The position numbers were made by a program, and so were the translations under genes. The notes under the pieces were generated by a model, which was given only the letters and a program-made list of their open reading frames with translations, did no database searches and was not told the DNA's origin. Of a stretch of DNA of 64,000 bases, positions 48,398 to 56,753 are shown piece by piece (the stretch's first letter is position 1; the number at the start of each line of letters is the position of its first letter). This DNA is from Fimbriimonadaceae bacterium (lineage in GTDB: Bacteria > Armatimonadota > Fimbriimonadia > Fimbriimonadales > Fimbriimonadaceae): contig JADLBH010000023.1 in assembly GCA_020847855.1 (NCBI GenBank), positions 17,834 to 81,833 on the forward strand. The letters are read 5' to 3'.

Positions 48398-49222
48398 GTG
48401 CACCCTCCTGCCGACCCGTATGCGAGGGAGTCGAGGCGTTCCGCATGGTGGATCGTCGTTGGTGTCTTGATCCTCGCCGTCGTCCTGGCCCTGGGATTGG
48501 GCGGTGGAGGCCCGCTCGCGCACTTCGGCACCAGCCCAGGCGACTTCGCACGGACGGGCACGCACTCGCCTGGCGAAACGCTCCGCACAACGTCCGACGC
48601 CCCGCCACCCGTGCTCCGAACCGACGGCGCAACCGGCACGGCCCTGGAGGACCGGCAGAAAACGATGCCCGCCGACGTACGGGCCTGGCTCGAGCACTTA
48701 GAACGAACGGAGCGTCGGCGCGTCTCGCTCGCCACCGACCAACTTTCGGCAGCCATGGTCTCCCTGGCGACGCTCCAGGGCCTTGGCGGAGCGGAGAAAG
48801 TGCTCCAAGACTTGCTCACCGAGGATCCGACCGGGTCTGGACCAGAGCCCCCGACCGCAGGGGTCGCGGAGGACGCGGCCCAAGGCGAGAAGGACTGGCG
48901 CGCCCTTCGATCCGAGTTCGACACCCTTCCGCCTCCAGCTGAGTGCGTCCCCATCCGGAACGCCTATGTCCGGGCACTCTCCGAGACCGCCGCCATGATC
49001 GCGGAGATTCGCGGGGCGATCTCTGCCTCCGCGAGCGATCCGACCGCCGCCATCGCCGCCCTCAACAAGCTCAAGGGAACCAGTTCGGGAAGGATTGACG
49101 TTGCGGCGGGAGAGGCCGACCGCGGGGTAGGAGAGGTCTGCGAGCGCTACTCGACGCCAAGATGGTTCTCCGTCAACAAGGACGTCGGCGGCGGTGCGCT
49201 CTCGAAGCTGAGCGGACTCTAG
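48398..49222 (+). CDS. membrane-anchored protein of unknown function
   Basis: 274 residues: 18 cytoplasmic residues, one transmembrane helix (about 19-40, WWIVVGVLILAVVLALGLG), then an extracytoplasmic region of helical character (ADVRAWLEHLERTERRRVSLATDQL) ending in ALSKLSGL. GTG at 48398 is chosen because AGGAGGT stands 3 nt before it; an upstream GTG at 48299 would add a non-conserved 33-residue extension. Two Cys (in PPAECVPI and GEVCERY) could form a disulfide. No family recognised. The stop interlocks with recN. Confidence 0.55.
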   Translation: MHPPADPYARESRRSAWWIVVGVLILAVVLALGLGGGGPLAHFGTSPGDFARTGTHSPGETLRTTSDAPPPVLRTDGATGTALEDRQKTMPADVRAWLEHLERTERRRVSLATDQLSAAMVSLATLQGLGGAEKVLQDLLTEDPTGSGPEPPTAGVAEDAAQGEKDWRALRSEFDTLPPPAECVPIRNAYVRALSETAAMIAEIRGAISASASDPTAAIAALNKLKGTSSGRIDVAAGEADRGVGEVCERYSTPRWFSVNKDVGGGALSKLSGL

Positions 49223-50883
49223 AACAAGCTGGGGACGATGAGCTCGCGGGCGTTCGCGATCGCACTCGCCCCGATTTCCTCGCCTCCGACGAGGCGGGCG
49301 ATCTCCGCGACCCGCTCCTCGCCTCGGAGCTCGGTGATTACCGTCGTCGTTCGCCCCTGCGCGACGTGCTTGCTCACGGAAAGGTGAGTGTCCGCCCTGC
49401 CCGCGATCTGGGCGAGATGACTGATCGCCAGGATCTGCCGATCCTTCGCCATCGCTTGTAGCGCCGCCCCAGTACTCACGGCCGCACGCCCGCTCAGACC
49501 ACTGTCAATCTCGTCGAACACCATGGTCGGGACTCCGGCCCGGCCCGCGCTGACCGCCTTCACGGCCAACATGAGTCGGGAGGCTTCGCCCCCGCTCGCC
49601 ACGCGCGCCATCGGCTGCTCGGCCTCGCCAGGATTGGCGCAAAAGAAGAACTGGACGGAATCCGCACCGGTCGCGGACGACTGCGTAGGCTCGATACGGA
49701 CTTCAAACCTGGCCTCGGACATGGCCAGGTCTCTGACCATGTCCGTGACCATCTTGGAGAAGCATGCGGCGCCGCGGGACCTTGCCGCAGTGAGGGCCGC
49801 GCACGAAGTCTGTAAGCGCTCCTCGGCGGCGATCAGGTCTCCCTCTAAGCCTGCCGCGTTCTCTTCTGCGCCTTCCAGAACGGCGAGCTCGGCCCTCATC
49901 TCTTCGTGGCGCCGGATGACCCCGTCCTCGTCCGTACCAAACTTGCGGCACAGATGCAGGACTGCTTCGAGCCGCTCTGCCATCGCTTCCAATGCGTGCG
50001 GATCGGCCTCGATGGAGTTGCGCTCCGCCCGTAGCGTTGCCACCGCTTGGCGCACAGATTCTTCCGCGTCGGCGAGCTGGGTCACGGCGGTTTCGAGCCC
50101 CGATGCGTCACCACACCGGGCCTCGAGCCGCTTCGACTCGCGTGCGAGAAGATCCATCGCCGAGCCCTCTTGGTCCGAGAGGGATTCGATCGCGCCCGAT
50201 ATCGCCTCGAAGAGCACACTTGCGTTCTGACCCCGGTGCAGGCTCGCCTTGAGGGACGCCGCCTCGCCCGGACTCGGCGAGACCGCCGTGATCTCCTCGA
50301 CTTGGAACCTGAGGAGGGAGATCGTCCTCTCCCGTTCCACAGCCCCGAGTTGGAGCGACTCGAGCTTGCGCCTCAGGGCGTCGTACTCGCTCCAGGCCAC
50401 CGAGACGTCCCCGCGGAGCTGCGGTTCCCCGAGCCAGTCGTCAAAGAACTCGATCTGGCGGGAAGGATCCAACAGAGCTTGGTGTTGGTGCTGGCCGTGG
50501 AGGTCCACCATCTCCGCTCCGACCGCCTTCAAGGCCATGAGAGTGGTCGGTCTGCCATTGGCCCTGGCCGAGGAACGGCCATCGGCCGAGATCTCGCGAG
50601 CCAGGACGAGCCTGCCCTCCTCCAGCTCGATTCCATGTTCGGCACAGGCCGCGGCAGCCCGTGGGCATTGGCTAAGGTCAGCTACGAGGGCGACGGTAGC
50701 CTTCGGGGCTCCAGTACGGACCAGCCCACTGTCCGCCCTTGCGCCCAGAGCCAGGGCCAACGCGTCGGCCACGAGCGACTTCCCCGCACCGGTCTCACCG
50801 GTGAGCACGGTAAAGCCCGGACCCAACTCGATCGAGGCGTGCTCGATCACCGCCAGCCCCTCGACAACCAACTCTCGAAGCAT
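49219..50883 (-). CDS. recN: DNA repair protein RecN
   Basis: 554-residue SMC-like ATPase acting early in double-strand-break repair and in transformation. Walker A GETGAGKS at residues 29-36 in FTVLTGETGAGKSLVADALALALG, the family motif HGQHQHQALLDP, long coiled-coil arms (about 160-360), the ABC signature RVASGGEASRLMLAVKAV, Walker B VPTMVFDEIDSGLSG and the final AISHLAQIAGRADTHL. Length normal. AAGGG lies upstream of the ATG. Single gene, divergent from pepF. Confidence 0.95.
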   Translation of the reverse strand: MLRELVVEGLAVIEHASIELGPGFTVLTGETGAGKSLVADALALALGARADSGLVRTGAPKATVALVADLSQCPRAAAACAEHGIELEEGRLVLAREISADGRSSARANGRPTTLMALKAVGAEMVDLHGQHQHQALLDPSRQIEFFDDWLGEPQLRGDVSVAWSEYDALRRKLESLQLGAVERERTISLLRFQVEEITAVSPSPGEAASLKASLHRGQNASVLFEAISGAIESLSDQEGSAMDLLARESKRLEARCGDASGLETAVTQLADAEESVRQAVATLRAERNSIEADPHALEAMAERLEAVLHLCRKFGTDEDGVIRRHEEMRAELAVLEGAEENAAGLEGDLIAAEERLQTSCAALTAARSRGAACFSKMVTDMVRDLAMSEARFEVRIEPTQSSATGADSVQFFFCANPGEAEQPMARVASGGEASRLMLAVKAVSAGRAGVPTMVFDEIDSGLSGRAAVSTGAALQAMAKDRQILAISHLAQIAGRADTHLSVSKHVAQGRTTTVITELRGEERVAEIARLVGGEEIGASAIANARELIVPSLF

Positions 50884-50962
50884 TGCTCAACCCTTAGGAC
50901 GTTTCCAGTGCGCCCTTGAGCGCGGCACGGAACTTCCGACCCTTGGCACCGGGTCGGTTCCC

Positions 50963-50968
50963 CATAAT
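50963..50968 (+). promoter_or_regulatory. -10 element for pepF (leaderless type)
   Basis: CATAAT, 6 nt before the ATG at 50975; no ribosome site. Confidence 0.45.
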
Positions 50969-50974
50969 CTTGCC

Positions 50975-52792
50975 ATGTCCACCGCCCTCCCCGTCGCCGC
51001 CGAAGGCGTCCGTTGGAACCTGACCTCGCTTTTCGGCGGAACCGAGGATCCGAAGCTCGAACTTACATGGAAGGAGTGCAACGCTCGCGCGGAGGCCTTT
51101 GCGCAGAACTACCGTGGCAAGGTCGAGCCGGGCACGCTGTCGGCGCACGAGCTCCTGGCCGCTTTCCAGGAGTACGAGGCACTGAGCTCGGAGGCAAGCA
51201 AGCCGGTCCACTATGCAAACCTACGGTTCGCCGCCGATACCTCCGACGCCTCGTTGGGCGCGTTCCTTCAGGCCCAGATGGAACGGGCCAGCCGATTGCG
51301 GGTCAAGCTCATTTTCTTCGGTCTGGAGCTCATGAGCGCGCCCGAAGCCTGGGCTAGCGACATGCTGGCAGACCCCGTGCTCGAGAACTATCGCCACTTC
51401 TTGGGCGAGGTTCGCAAGGCTGCCCCCCACCGGCTCACCGAGCCAGAGGAGACCTTGCTCGAGCTCACGGCCAACACGGGCTGCCGCGCATGGGTCCGTC
51501 TCCACGACGAACTGACCAGCAATCACGTGTACCGATATTGGGCCCCTGGTGCGAGCGAGGCCGCGGAGATGGCCCAGGAGGAGATCCTTGACAAGCTACG
51601 CGACCCGGACCGGGAGGTCCGCACCGCCGCGGCCAACGCATTCAGCCAGGGTCTCGAGGAGCTTCAGCGCCCGGCCGTATTCCTCTATAACACCCTGCTC
51701 GCCGACAAGGCCCTCGACGACGAGCTTCGCAAGTATTCGCAGCCCGAGGACTCCCGCCACCTGGAGAACGAGTTGGACGTCGCCACCGTGGACACGGTGA
51801 TGCAGCTCTGCAAGGAGCGGTCCGACCTGGTTGAGCGTTACTACTTGGCCAAGCAGGGCCTCTTAGGTCTACCTGAGCTTACGCACGTGGACCGGTACGC
51901 GCCCTTGGCCGACTCCAAGCGCAAGGTCGGATGGGACGAGGCCAAGCAGATCGTCCTCGACTCCTTCCATGCCTTCAGCCCGAAGATGGCCGCGGTCGCG
52001 CAGGAGTTCTTCTCGAACGATTGGATTGACGCCGAGCCGCGGCCCGGAAAATCGGGGGGTGCGTTCTGCAACTACAACACCCCGGACACCCATCCCGTGC
52101 TCTTCCAGACATATCTAGGTAGCTCGGACGATGTGATGACCCTCGCTCACGAGATGGGGCACGGGATTCACGGAGCCTTGAGTCGGTCCCAGTCCCCGCT
52201 GAACTTCAACGGCACGCTGCCTTTGGCCGAGCTCGCCTCGATCTTTGGTGAGATGCTGGTCTTCGAGCGGCTGGTCGGGGAAGCCGACGACGAGGAGCGA
52301 CTCGCACTCTATGCCTCTAAGATCGAAGGGATCTTTGCCTCGGTCCACCGGCAGGCGGCGATGTTCCGATTCGAGCAGCGGTGCCATCGTGCCCGCCGGG
52401 AGACCGGGGAGCTCGCCGCGGAGGAGCTCGGCGACATCTGGCAGGAGGAGATCCAATCCATGTTCGGCCAGGGGCTCAAGCTGGGAGAGCAGCACCGTGT
52501 CTGGTGGGAGTATGTGGGCCACTTCGTTTTCGCCCCGTTCTACGTCTATGCCTACTCCTTCGGGGAGCTTCTCACATTGGGGGTCTACGACCTCGCCAGG
52601 CAGGAGGGCCCGTCCTTTGCAGACAAGTACGTGGGCATACTCGAGCTCGGCGGAAAGGAGACGCCGCAAGAACTCATGGCACGGCTCGGCGTGGACTTGC
52701 GCTCGCGCGAGTTCTGGCAGGGCGGGTTCCGCGCGATCGAGGCCATGGTAGCGGAGTTTGAGCGGCTTGCCAGCGTAGTTCGTCCGTCTTGA
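50975..52792 (+). CDS. pepF: oligoendopeptidase F (M3B)
   Basis: 605-residue zinc metallopeptidase for oligopeptides, cytoplasmic. The zinc site is HEMGH (residues 392-396) in TLAHEMGHGIHGALS, with the third ligand Glu in the following helix (LAELASIFGEMLVFE). The N-terminal lid region (GVRWNLTSLFGG) is typical of PepF; the C terminus has FVFAPFYVYAYSFGELLTLGVY. ATG 50975 gives the family length; upstream codons belong to the antisense of recN. The stop overlaps the TTG start of pyruvate kinase (TTGA). Confidence 0.94.
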   Translation: MSTALPVAAEGVRWNLTSLFGGTEDPKLELTWKECNARAEAFAQNYRGKVEPGTLSAHELLAAFQEYEALSSEASKPVHYANLRFAADTSDASLGAFLQAQMERASRLRVKLIFFGLELMSAPEAWASDMLADPVLENYRHFLGEVRKAAPHRLTEPEETLLELTANTGCRAWVRLHDELTSNHVYRYWAPGASEAAEMAQEEILDKLRDPDREVRTAAANAFSQGLEELQRPAVFLYNTLLADKALDDELRKYSQPEDSRHLENELDVATVDTVMQLCKERSDLVERYYLAKQGLLGLPELTHVDRYAPLADSKRKVGWDEAKQIVLDSFHAFSPKMAAVAQEFFSNDWIDAEPRPGKSGGAFCNYNTPDTHPVLFQTYLGSSDDVMTLAHEMGHGIHGALSRSQSPLNFNGTLPLAELASIFGEMLVFERLVGEADDEERLALYASKIEGIFASVHRQAAMFRFEQRCHRARRETGELAAEELGDIWQEEIQSMFGQGLKLGEQHRVWWEYVGHFVFAPFYVYAYSFGELLTLGVYDLARQEGPSFADKYVGILELGGKETPQELMARLGVDLRSREFWQGGFRAIEAMVAEFERLASVVRPS

Positions 52793-54195
52793 TAGACGTG
52801 CGTCGCCGCACCAAGATCGTCGCTACGCTCGGGCCCGCGGTCGCCTCGGGCGAAAAGGTTCAGGCGCTTGCCGATGCCGGCATGGACGTCGCGCGGATCA
52901 ATTGTAGCCATGGGGACTGGGTGCAGCGAAGGCAGCAGATCGCCTGGGTGCGCGAATCGGACCAAGGTTCGGCACCGGTTGCGGTGCTGGCGGATCTGCA
53001 AGGGCCGAAGTTCCGCCTCGGCGAGATCGAAGGCGGGGTTCGATCGCTCGAAGTTGGCGAGATCGTCACGATCGGCCCGGAAGGAACCCTCCCGCTGAAG
53101 TCTGGCCCCGAGTGGGACGCAATGAAGGCACCCGCCAAGGTGCTCATCGGGGACGGCGACGTTCAACTGCGGCTCCTCGACAAGTCGGGGGACTCGCGCA
53201 GGGCCAAGGTCATCGCCGGCGGGGAGGTCAAGACGAGGCAAGGTCTCACCGTCGCAGGTGCGAGCTTCCAGGTGCCCGCACTCACGGAGAAGGACCTCGT
53301 GGACGTTGAGGAGGCGGTGCGATACGGGGTTGACTTCATCGCGCTCTCCTACCTGCGCCACGGGGAGGACATGCAGAAGCTCCGCGCCCTGGTCTCGAAG
53401 CTTGACCCCACCATTCGGTTAGTCGCAAAGATCGAGACTAAGGAAGCGCTCAAGAACCTTGACTCGATCGTAGCGGCTTCCGACGCCGTGATGGTCGCTC
53501 GCGGCGACCTAGGGCTGCAGCTAGAGATCGAGCAGGTGCCGCTCGCCCAGAAGCGGATCATCCGGGCCTGCAACATCGCGGGCAAGCCGGTGATCACCGC
53601 CACACAGATGCTGGAAAGCATGGTCAAGGCGGCGCGACCCACGCGGGCAGAAGCCTCGGACGTCGCGAACGCGATCCTGGACGGCTCGGACGCCGTGATG
53701 CTGAGCGGGGAGACCGCCACGGGCGCCTTCCCGATCGAGACCGTTCAGATGATGTCCAGGATCGCCAAGGAGGCAGAGAGCGCGCTCAAGCCCAGGGAGA
53801 AACTCGCCCAGCGACTGGACAAGTCGGCCCGCCTCGAACCTACGGAGGCGGTCGCCCTCGCCGCGGTCACCCTGGCGACTTCGCTCAAGGTCAAAGCGAT
53901 CTTGGCGATGACTGCCAGCGGCTTGACCGCCTCACTGCTCGCAAAGTACCGACCCCGCGTTCCGATCCTTGCCGCGACATGGAGCCATCGCACTCAGGCC
54001 CAAATGGGGGTCACGTGGGGGATCACTGCCGTCACGATGCCCCCGACGAGCGACACGGACGAGGCCGTACGGTTCCTCATAGACGCTTTCGTCCAGCGGA
54101 AGTGGTTGTCAAGGGGCGACCGGGTCGTCGTGACTTCCGGTTACCCACCCGGCGAACCGGGCAAGACCAACCTGGTCCTGGTTCGGGACGTCTGA
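52789..54195 (+). CDS. pyk: pyruvate kinase
   Basis: 468 residues converting PEP and ADP to pyruvate and ATP. RTKIVATLGPA at the N terminus, ARINCSHGD, LADLQGPKFRLG, then B-domain (about 70-165), DFIALSYLRHGEDM, the K+/Mg site VAKIETKEAL, MVARGDLGLQLE, ITATQMLESMVKAARPTRAEASDVANAILDGSDAVMLSGETA in pieces, and the C-terminal domain ending TNLVLVRDV. Start TTG 52789 (overlapping the pepF stop) or GTG 52798; the latter gives the more usual N terminus. No extra PEP-utiliser domain. Confidence 0.96.
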   Translation: MIDVRRRTKIVATLGPAVASGEKVQALADAGMDVARINCSHGDWVQRRQQIAWVRESDQGSAPVAVLADLQGPKFRLGEIEGGVRSLEVGEIVTIGPEGTLPLKSGPEWDAMKAPAKVLIGDGDVQLRLLDKSGDSRRAKVIAGGEVKTRQGLTVAGASFQVPALTEKDLVDVEEAVRYGVDFIALSYLRHGEDMQKLRALVSKLDPTIRLVAKIETKEALKNLDSIVAASDAVMVARGDLGLQLEIEQVPLAQKRIIRACNIAGKPVITATQMLESMVKAARPTRAEASDVANAILDGSDAVMLSGETATGAFPIETVQMMSRIAKEAESALKPREKLAQRLDKSARLEPTEAVALAAVTLATSLKVKAILAMTASGLTASLLAKYRPRVPILAATWSHRTQAQMGVTWGITAVTMPPTSDTDEAVRFLIDAFVQRKWLSRGDRVVVTSGYPPGEPGKTNLVLVRDV

Positions 54196-54229
54196 ACCGC
54201 GGGCTTGCGCCCAGCCGTCCTAAAGGAGG

Positions 54230-54490
54230 ATGCGCTTCTCTCGGCCGCGACTTCTCCTGCTCGGCGTCGCAGTGGGAATTGGGCTCTTCGCCTCACGCGA
54301 GGGCTGGGTGCGTGCCTCCGAGGCGAGGAACCGGGAAGCGGAAGCGCGAAAGGAACTGGCGGCGGCGGAAAGCGAACGACAGAGCGTGGCTCGAAGAATC
54401 GCCTCGGCAGAGAGCCCGGTCGGACAAGAGGAGAACGCGCGGGCACGGGGCTTCCGTCGCCCTGAGGAACGTCCGGTGGATGCCCGGTGA
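54230..54490 (+). CDS. FtsB/DivIC-like small membrane coiled-coil protein
   Basis: 86 residues: short cytoplasmic Arg-rich start, one helix (residues 7-22), a predicted coiled coil (SEARNREAEARKELAAAESERQ), then GQEENARARGFRRPEERP, which recalls the ELARE...GxxxPGE end of septum formation initiators FtsB/DivIC. It would join FtsL/FtsQ at the divisome. AAAGGAGG lies directly against the ATG, an unusually short spacing. It overlaps the next gene by GTGA. Similarity is weak and no cell division gene is adjacent, so the call is tentative. Confidence 0.45.
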   Translation: MRFSRPRLLLLGVAVGIGLFASREGWVRASEARNREAEARKELAAAESERQSVARRIASAESPVGQEENARARGFRRPEERPVDAR

Positions 54491-55152
54491 CGAGCCTTGC
54501 CCTTCTCGCAATCACCGTCGCGCAACCCACGATCGAGCTTCGACTCAGCCCCGGCACCGTCCATAGGTACACCCTCGCACGGCACTATGCGACTCTCGAC
54601 GGCACCGAGTCCACCGAGTTCCGCGAGTCCGTGGAATACGTTGTGGGCAAGGCCGATCCGTCCGCCGTGGTCATGCGCAGGCGGCTGGACAACCTCATCG
54701 TGGACGGTCGTGCGATGCCACTCCCAGGCGAGCGGGGTTGGACGGAGACGAGCTTCGGGCTCGGCAGCGACGGTACGGTCTGGGATCGTAAGACGACGGC
54801 CGAAGAGGCTCCCACCCTACTTCGCCAACTCCGGCCTCTCGAAGTGCGGCTGAGGGGTGGCGCGACCACCCCCGGCTCTCGTTGGACGGTTCGTGAGGGT
54901 GCCGATCCGGCAGGATCCTTCGTCCCCGCCGCTTGGACCTACCGCGTCGAGAATTCGTCCGCCCAAGAGATCGTCCTGCGATTTCAGTTTGCCGAAGAGG
55001 GGGGCGACCCCCTCTCTGGAGAAGGAACGGTCCGGCTCGATCCCGTGACCGGGTGGCCTATCCGCCAAGAGATCATGCTCCAGCCCACGATCCAACCTGG
55101 CGACGAAGAGCGCCTACCTTGCGCGTTGAAGCTCACTTTGGTGCGCCGCTAG
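54487..55152 (+). CDS. secreted beta-rich protein of unknown function
   Basis: 221 residues with a short hydrophobic N terminus (SLALLAITVAQ) acting as a signal peptide. The body alternates strands: TIELRLSPGTVHRYTLARHY, VVMRRRLDNLIVDG, GSRWTVREGADPAG, WTYRVENSSAQEIVLRFQF, GEGTVRLDPVTGWPIRQE. The layout (N-terminal strand with tyrosines, central GSRW, terminal TGWP hairpin) parallels the proteins at 30101 and 30794, so these may be distant paralogues. No family recognised. Start GTG 54487 overlaps the stop of the preceding gene. Confidence 0.6.
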   Translation: MTSLALLAITVAQPTIELRLSPGTVHRYTLARHYATLDGTESTEFRESVEYVVGKADPSAVVMRRRLDNLIVDGRAMPLPGERGWTETSFGLGSDGTVWDRKTTAEEAPTLLRQLRPLEVRLRGGATTPGSRWTVREGADPAGSFVPAAWTYRVENSSAQEIVLRFQFAEEGGDPLSGEGTVRLDPVTGWPIRQEIMLQPTIQPGDEERLPCALKLTLVRR

Positions 55153-55162
55153 TCCACCGTGC

Positions 55163-55168
55163 TACTCT
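55163..55168 (+). promoter_or_regulatory. -10 element for comM
   Basis: TACTCT, 9 nt before the ATG at 55178; near-leaderless. Confidence 0.4.
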
Positions 55169-55177
55169 AGCCTGGCG

Positions 55178-56683
55178 ATGATCGCGCAGGCCCATGGAGC
55201 CACCCTCTCCGGAATCGAGGCGTCCCTCGTCGTTGCCGAAGTGGACCTGCAAGGCGGCCCGAGCAAGTTCATCACCGTGGGACTTCCCGACAAAGCCGTC
55301 CAAGAGAGCCAGGAGCGGGTCCAAGCCGCCATCGAGAACTCGGGTCTCGACTTCCCACGCACCCGCATCGTCTGCAACCTTGCACCTGCGGACGTTCGCA
55401 AGGAGGGGCCCTTGCTCGACCTCGCCATCGCGGTCGCCGTGCTGGCCGTCCTGAACCAAGTTCCCCCATCCGCGCTCCAAGACACCCTCATTGCAGGCGA
55501 GCTCGGGTTGGACGGGCAGCTCCGCCCGATCCACGGGGCTGTGAACGTCTCCCTGCTCGCCCGAGCCCGAGGATTCAGGAGGCTGATCCTTCCCCTCGAA
55601 AACGCCTACGAGGCCGCGATCTCGCCCGACCTAGAGGTCTACGGCACCAATACCCTCTTGGAGGTCGTGGAACTTCTGAACGGCTCCATGGAGGCTCAGC
55701 CCATACAGCTGGCAGAGTCCTCGCGGCGGGATCCGAGCTACGGAGTGGACTATTCGGACATCAAAGGTCAGCGTCCGGCGCTCCGGGCCCTCGAAATCGC
55801 GGCTGCGGGCGGGCATAACGTGCTCATGACGGGCCCGCCCGGTTCCGGCAAGACCATGTTGGCCCGGCGCCTGCCCACGATCCTCCCCGTGCTCGCCCTG
55901 GAGGAGGCGATCGAGGTGACCCGGGTCCATAGCGTGTCGCCGACCGGGGTGCGCGCCGACGGACTCGTGTGGGAGCGGCCCTTCCGATCCCCCCACCACA
56001 CAACGAGCTATTCGGCGTTGATTGGCGGCGGGACGACGCCCAGGCCGGGCGAGGTGAGCCTGGCACACCTGGGAGTCCTCTTCCTCGACGAGATGCCCGA
56101 GTTCGCGGGCAACGTGCTCGAAGCGCTCCGCCAACCTTTGGAGGACGGCGTTGTGAGCGTCTCTCGCGTTCACTCCTCGGTGGACTTCCCGGCTCGGACG
56201 ATCGTGGTCGGTGCCATGAACCCTTGTCCGTGCGGGTTCAAGGGCTATCCGGAGGCGAAGTGCATCGGTTCGCACCTTTGCGATCGGTATGGCGGGAGAA
56301 TCAGCGGCCCACTGCTCGACCGGATTGACCTGCACGTCACCGTGCCCAGGCTCAAGCCCGAGGAGCTCGTCGCCCAGCCGGACGGTGAGCCCTCCGCCGT
56401 CATCCGGGAACGGGTGGAGGCGGCGAGAGCCATGCAAACGGCCCGCTATGGGGGGCCGATCACGAACGCAAGGGCAAACCCTGGGCAGCTTCGAGCGGCC
56501 GTGAAGCTGGGGCCGGAAGCCGAGTCCTTCATGCATCAGGCGGCGACACGGCTGAACATCTCGGGCAGGGCCTACGACCGCATCCTCAAGCTCGCGAGGA
56601 CGATCGCGGACTTGGGAAGCGAGGCCGACGTCGGCAAGGCCCACCTCGCCGAGGCCGTCCAGTACCGGCCCACCTCGAAGTAG
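55178..56683 (+). CDS. comM: ComM/YifB Mg-chelatase-like AAA+ ATPase
   Basis: 501 residues. Order: N-terminal Lon-like/ChlI domain (VEVDLQGGPSKFITVGLPDKAVQESQERV in pieces; IVCNLAPADVRKEG; GELGLDGQLRPIHGA), then the AAA+ module with Walker A GPPGSGKTML, Walker B VLFLDEMPEF, sensor region and AMNPCPCGFKGYPEAKCIG (a Cys-containing insertion), and the C-terminal Mg_chelatase_C (LNISGRAYDRILKLARTIADL). ComM is a branch-migration helicase that helps integrate incoming DNA in transformation. With pil and dprA genes it supports competence in this organism. Confidence 0.94.
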   Translation: MIAQAHGATLSGIEASLVVAEVDLQGGPSKFITVGLPDKAVQESQERVQAAIENSGLDFPRTRIVCNLAPADVRKEGPLLDLAIAVAVLAVLNQVPPSALQDTLIAGELGLDGQLRPIHGAVNVSLLARARGFRRLILPLENAYEAAISPDLEVYGTNTLLEVVELLNGSMEAQPIQLAESSRRDPSYGVDYSDIKGQRPALRALEIAAAGGHNVLMTGPPGSGKTMLARRLPTILPVLALEEAIEVTRVHSVSPTGVRADGLVWERPFRSPHHTTSYSALIGGGTTPRPGEVSLAHLGVLFLDEMPEFAGNVLEALRQPLEDGVVSVSRVHSSVDFPARTIVVGAMNPCPCGFKGYPEAKCIGSHLCDRYGGRISGPLLDRIDLHVTVPRLKPEELVAQPDGEPSAVIRERVEAARAMQTARYGGPITNARANPGQLRAAVKLGPEAESFMHQAATRLNISGRAYDRILKLARTIADLGSEADVGKAHLAEAVQYRPTSK

Positions 56684-56753
56684 GCCCTCACACCCGAGCC
56701 CGTGCCCTGGACGTCCTGTCCCCTAGGGCGGTACCATCCGACTCGTTGACCCA

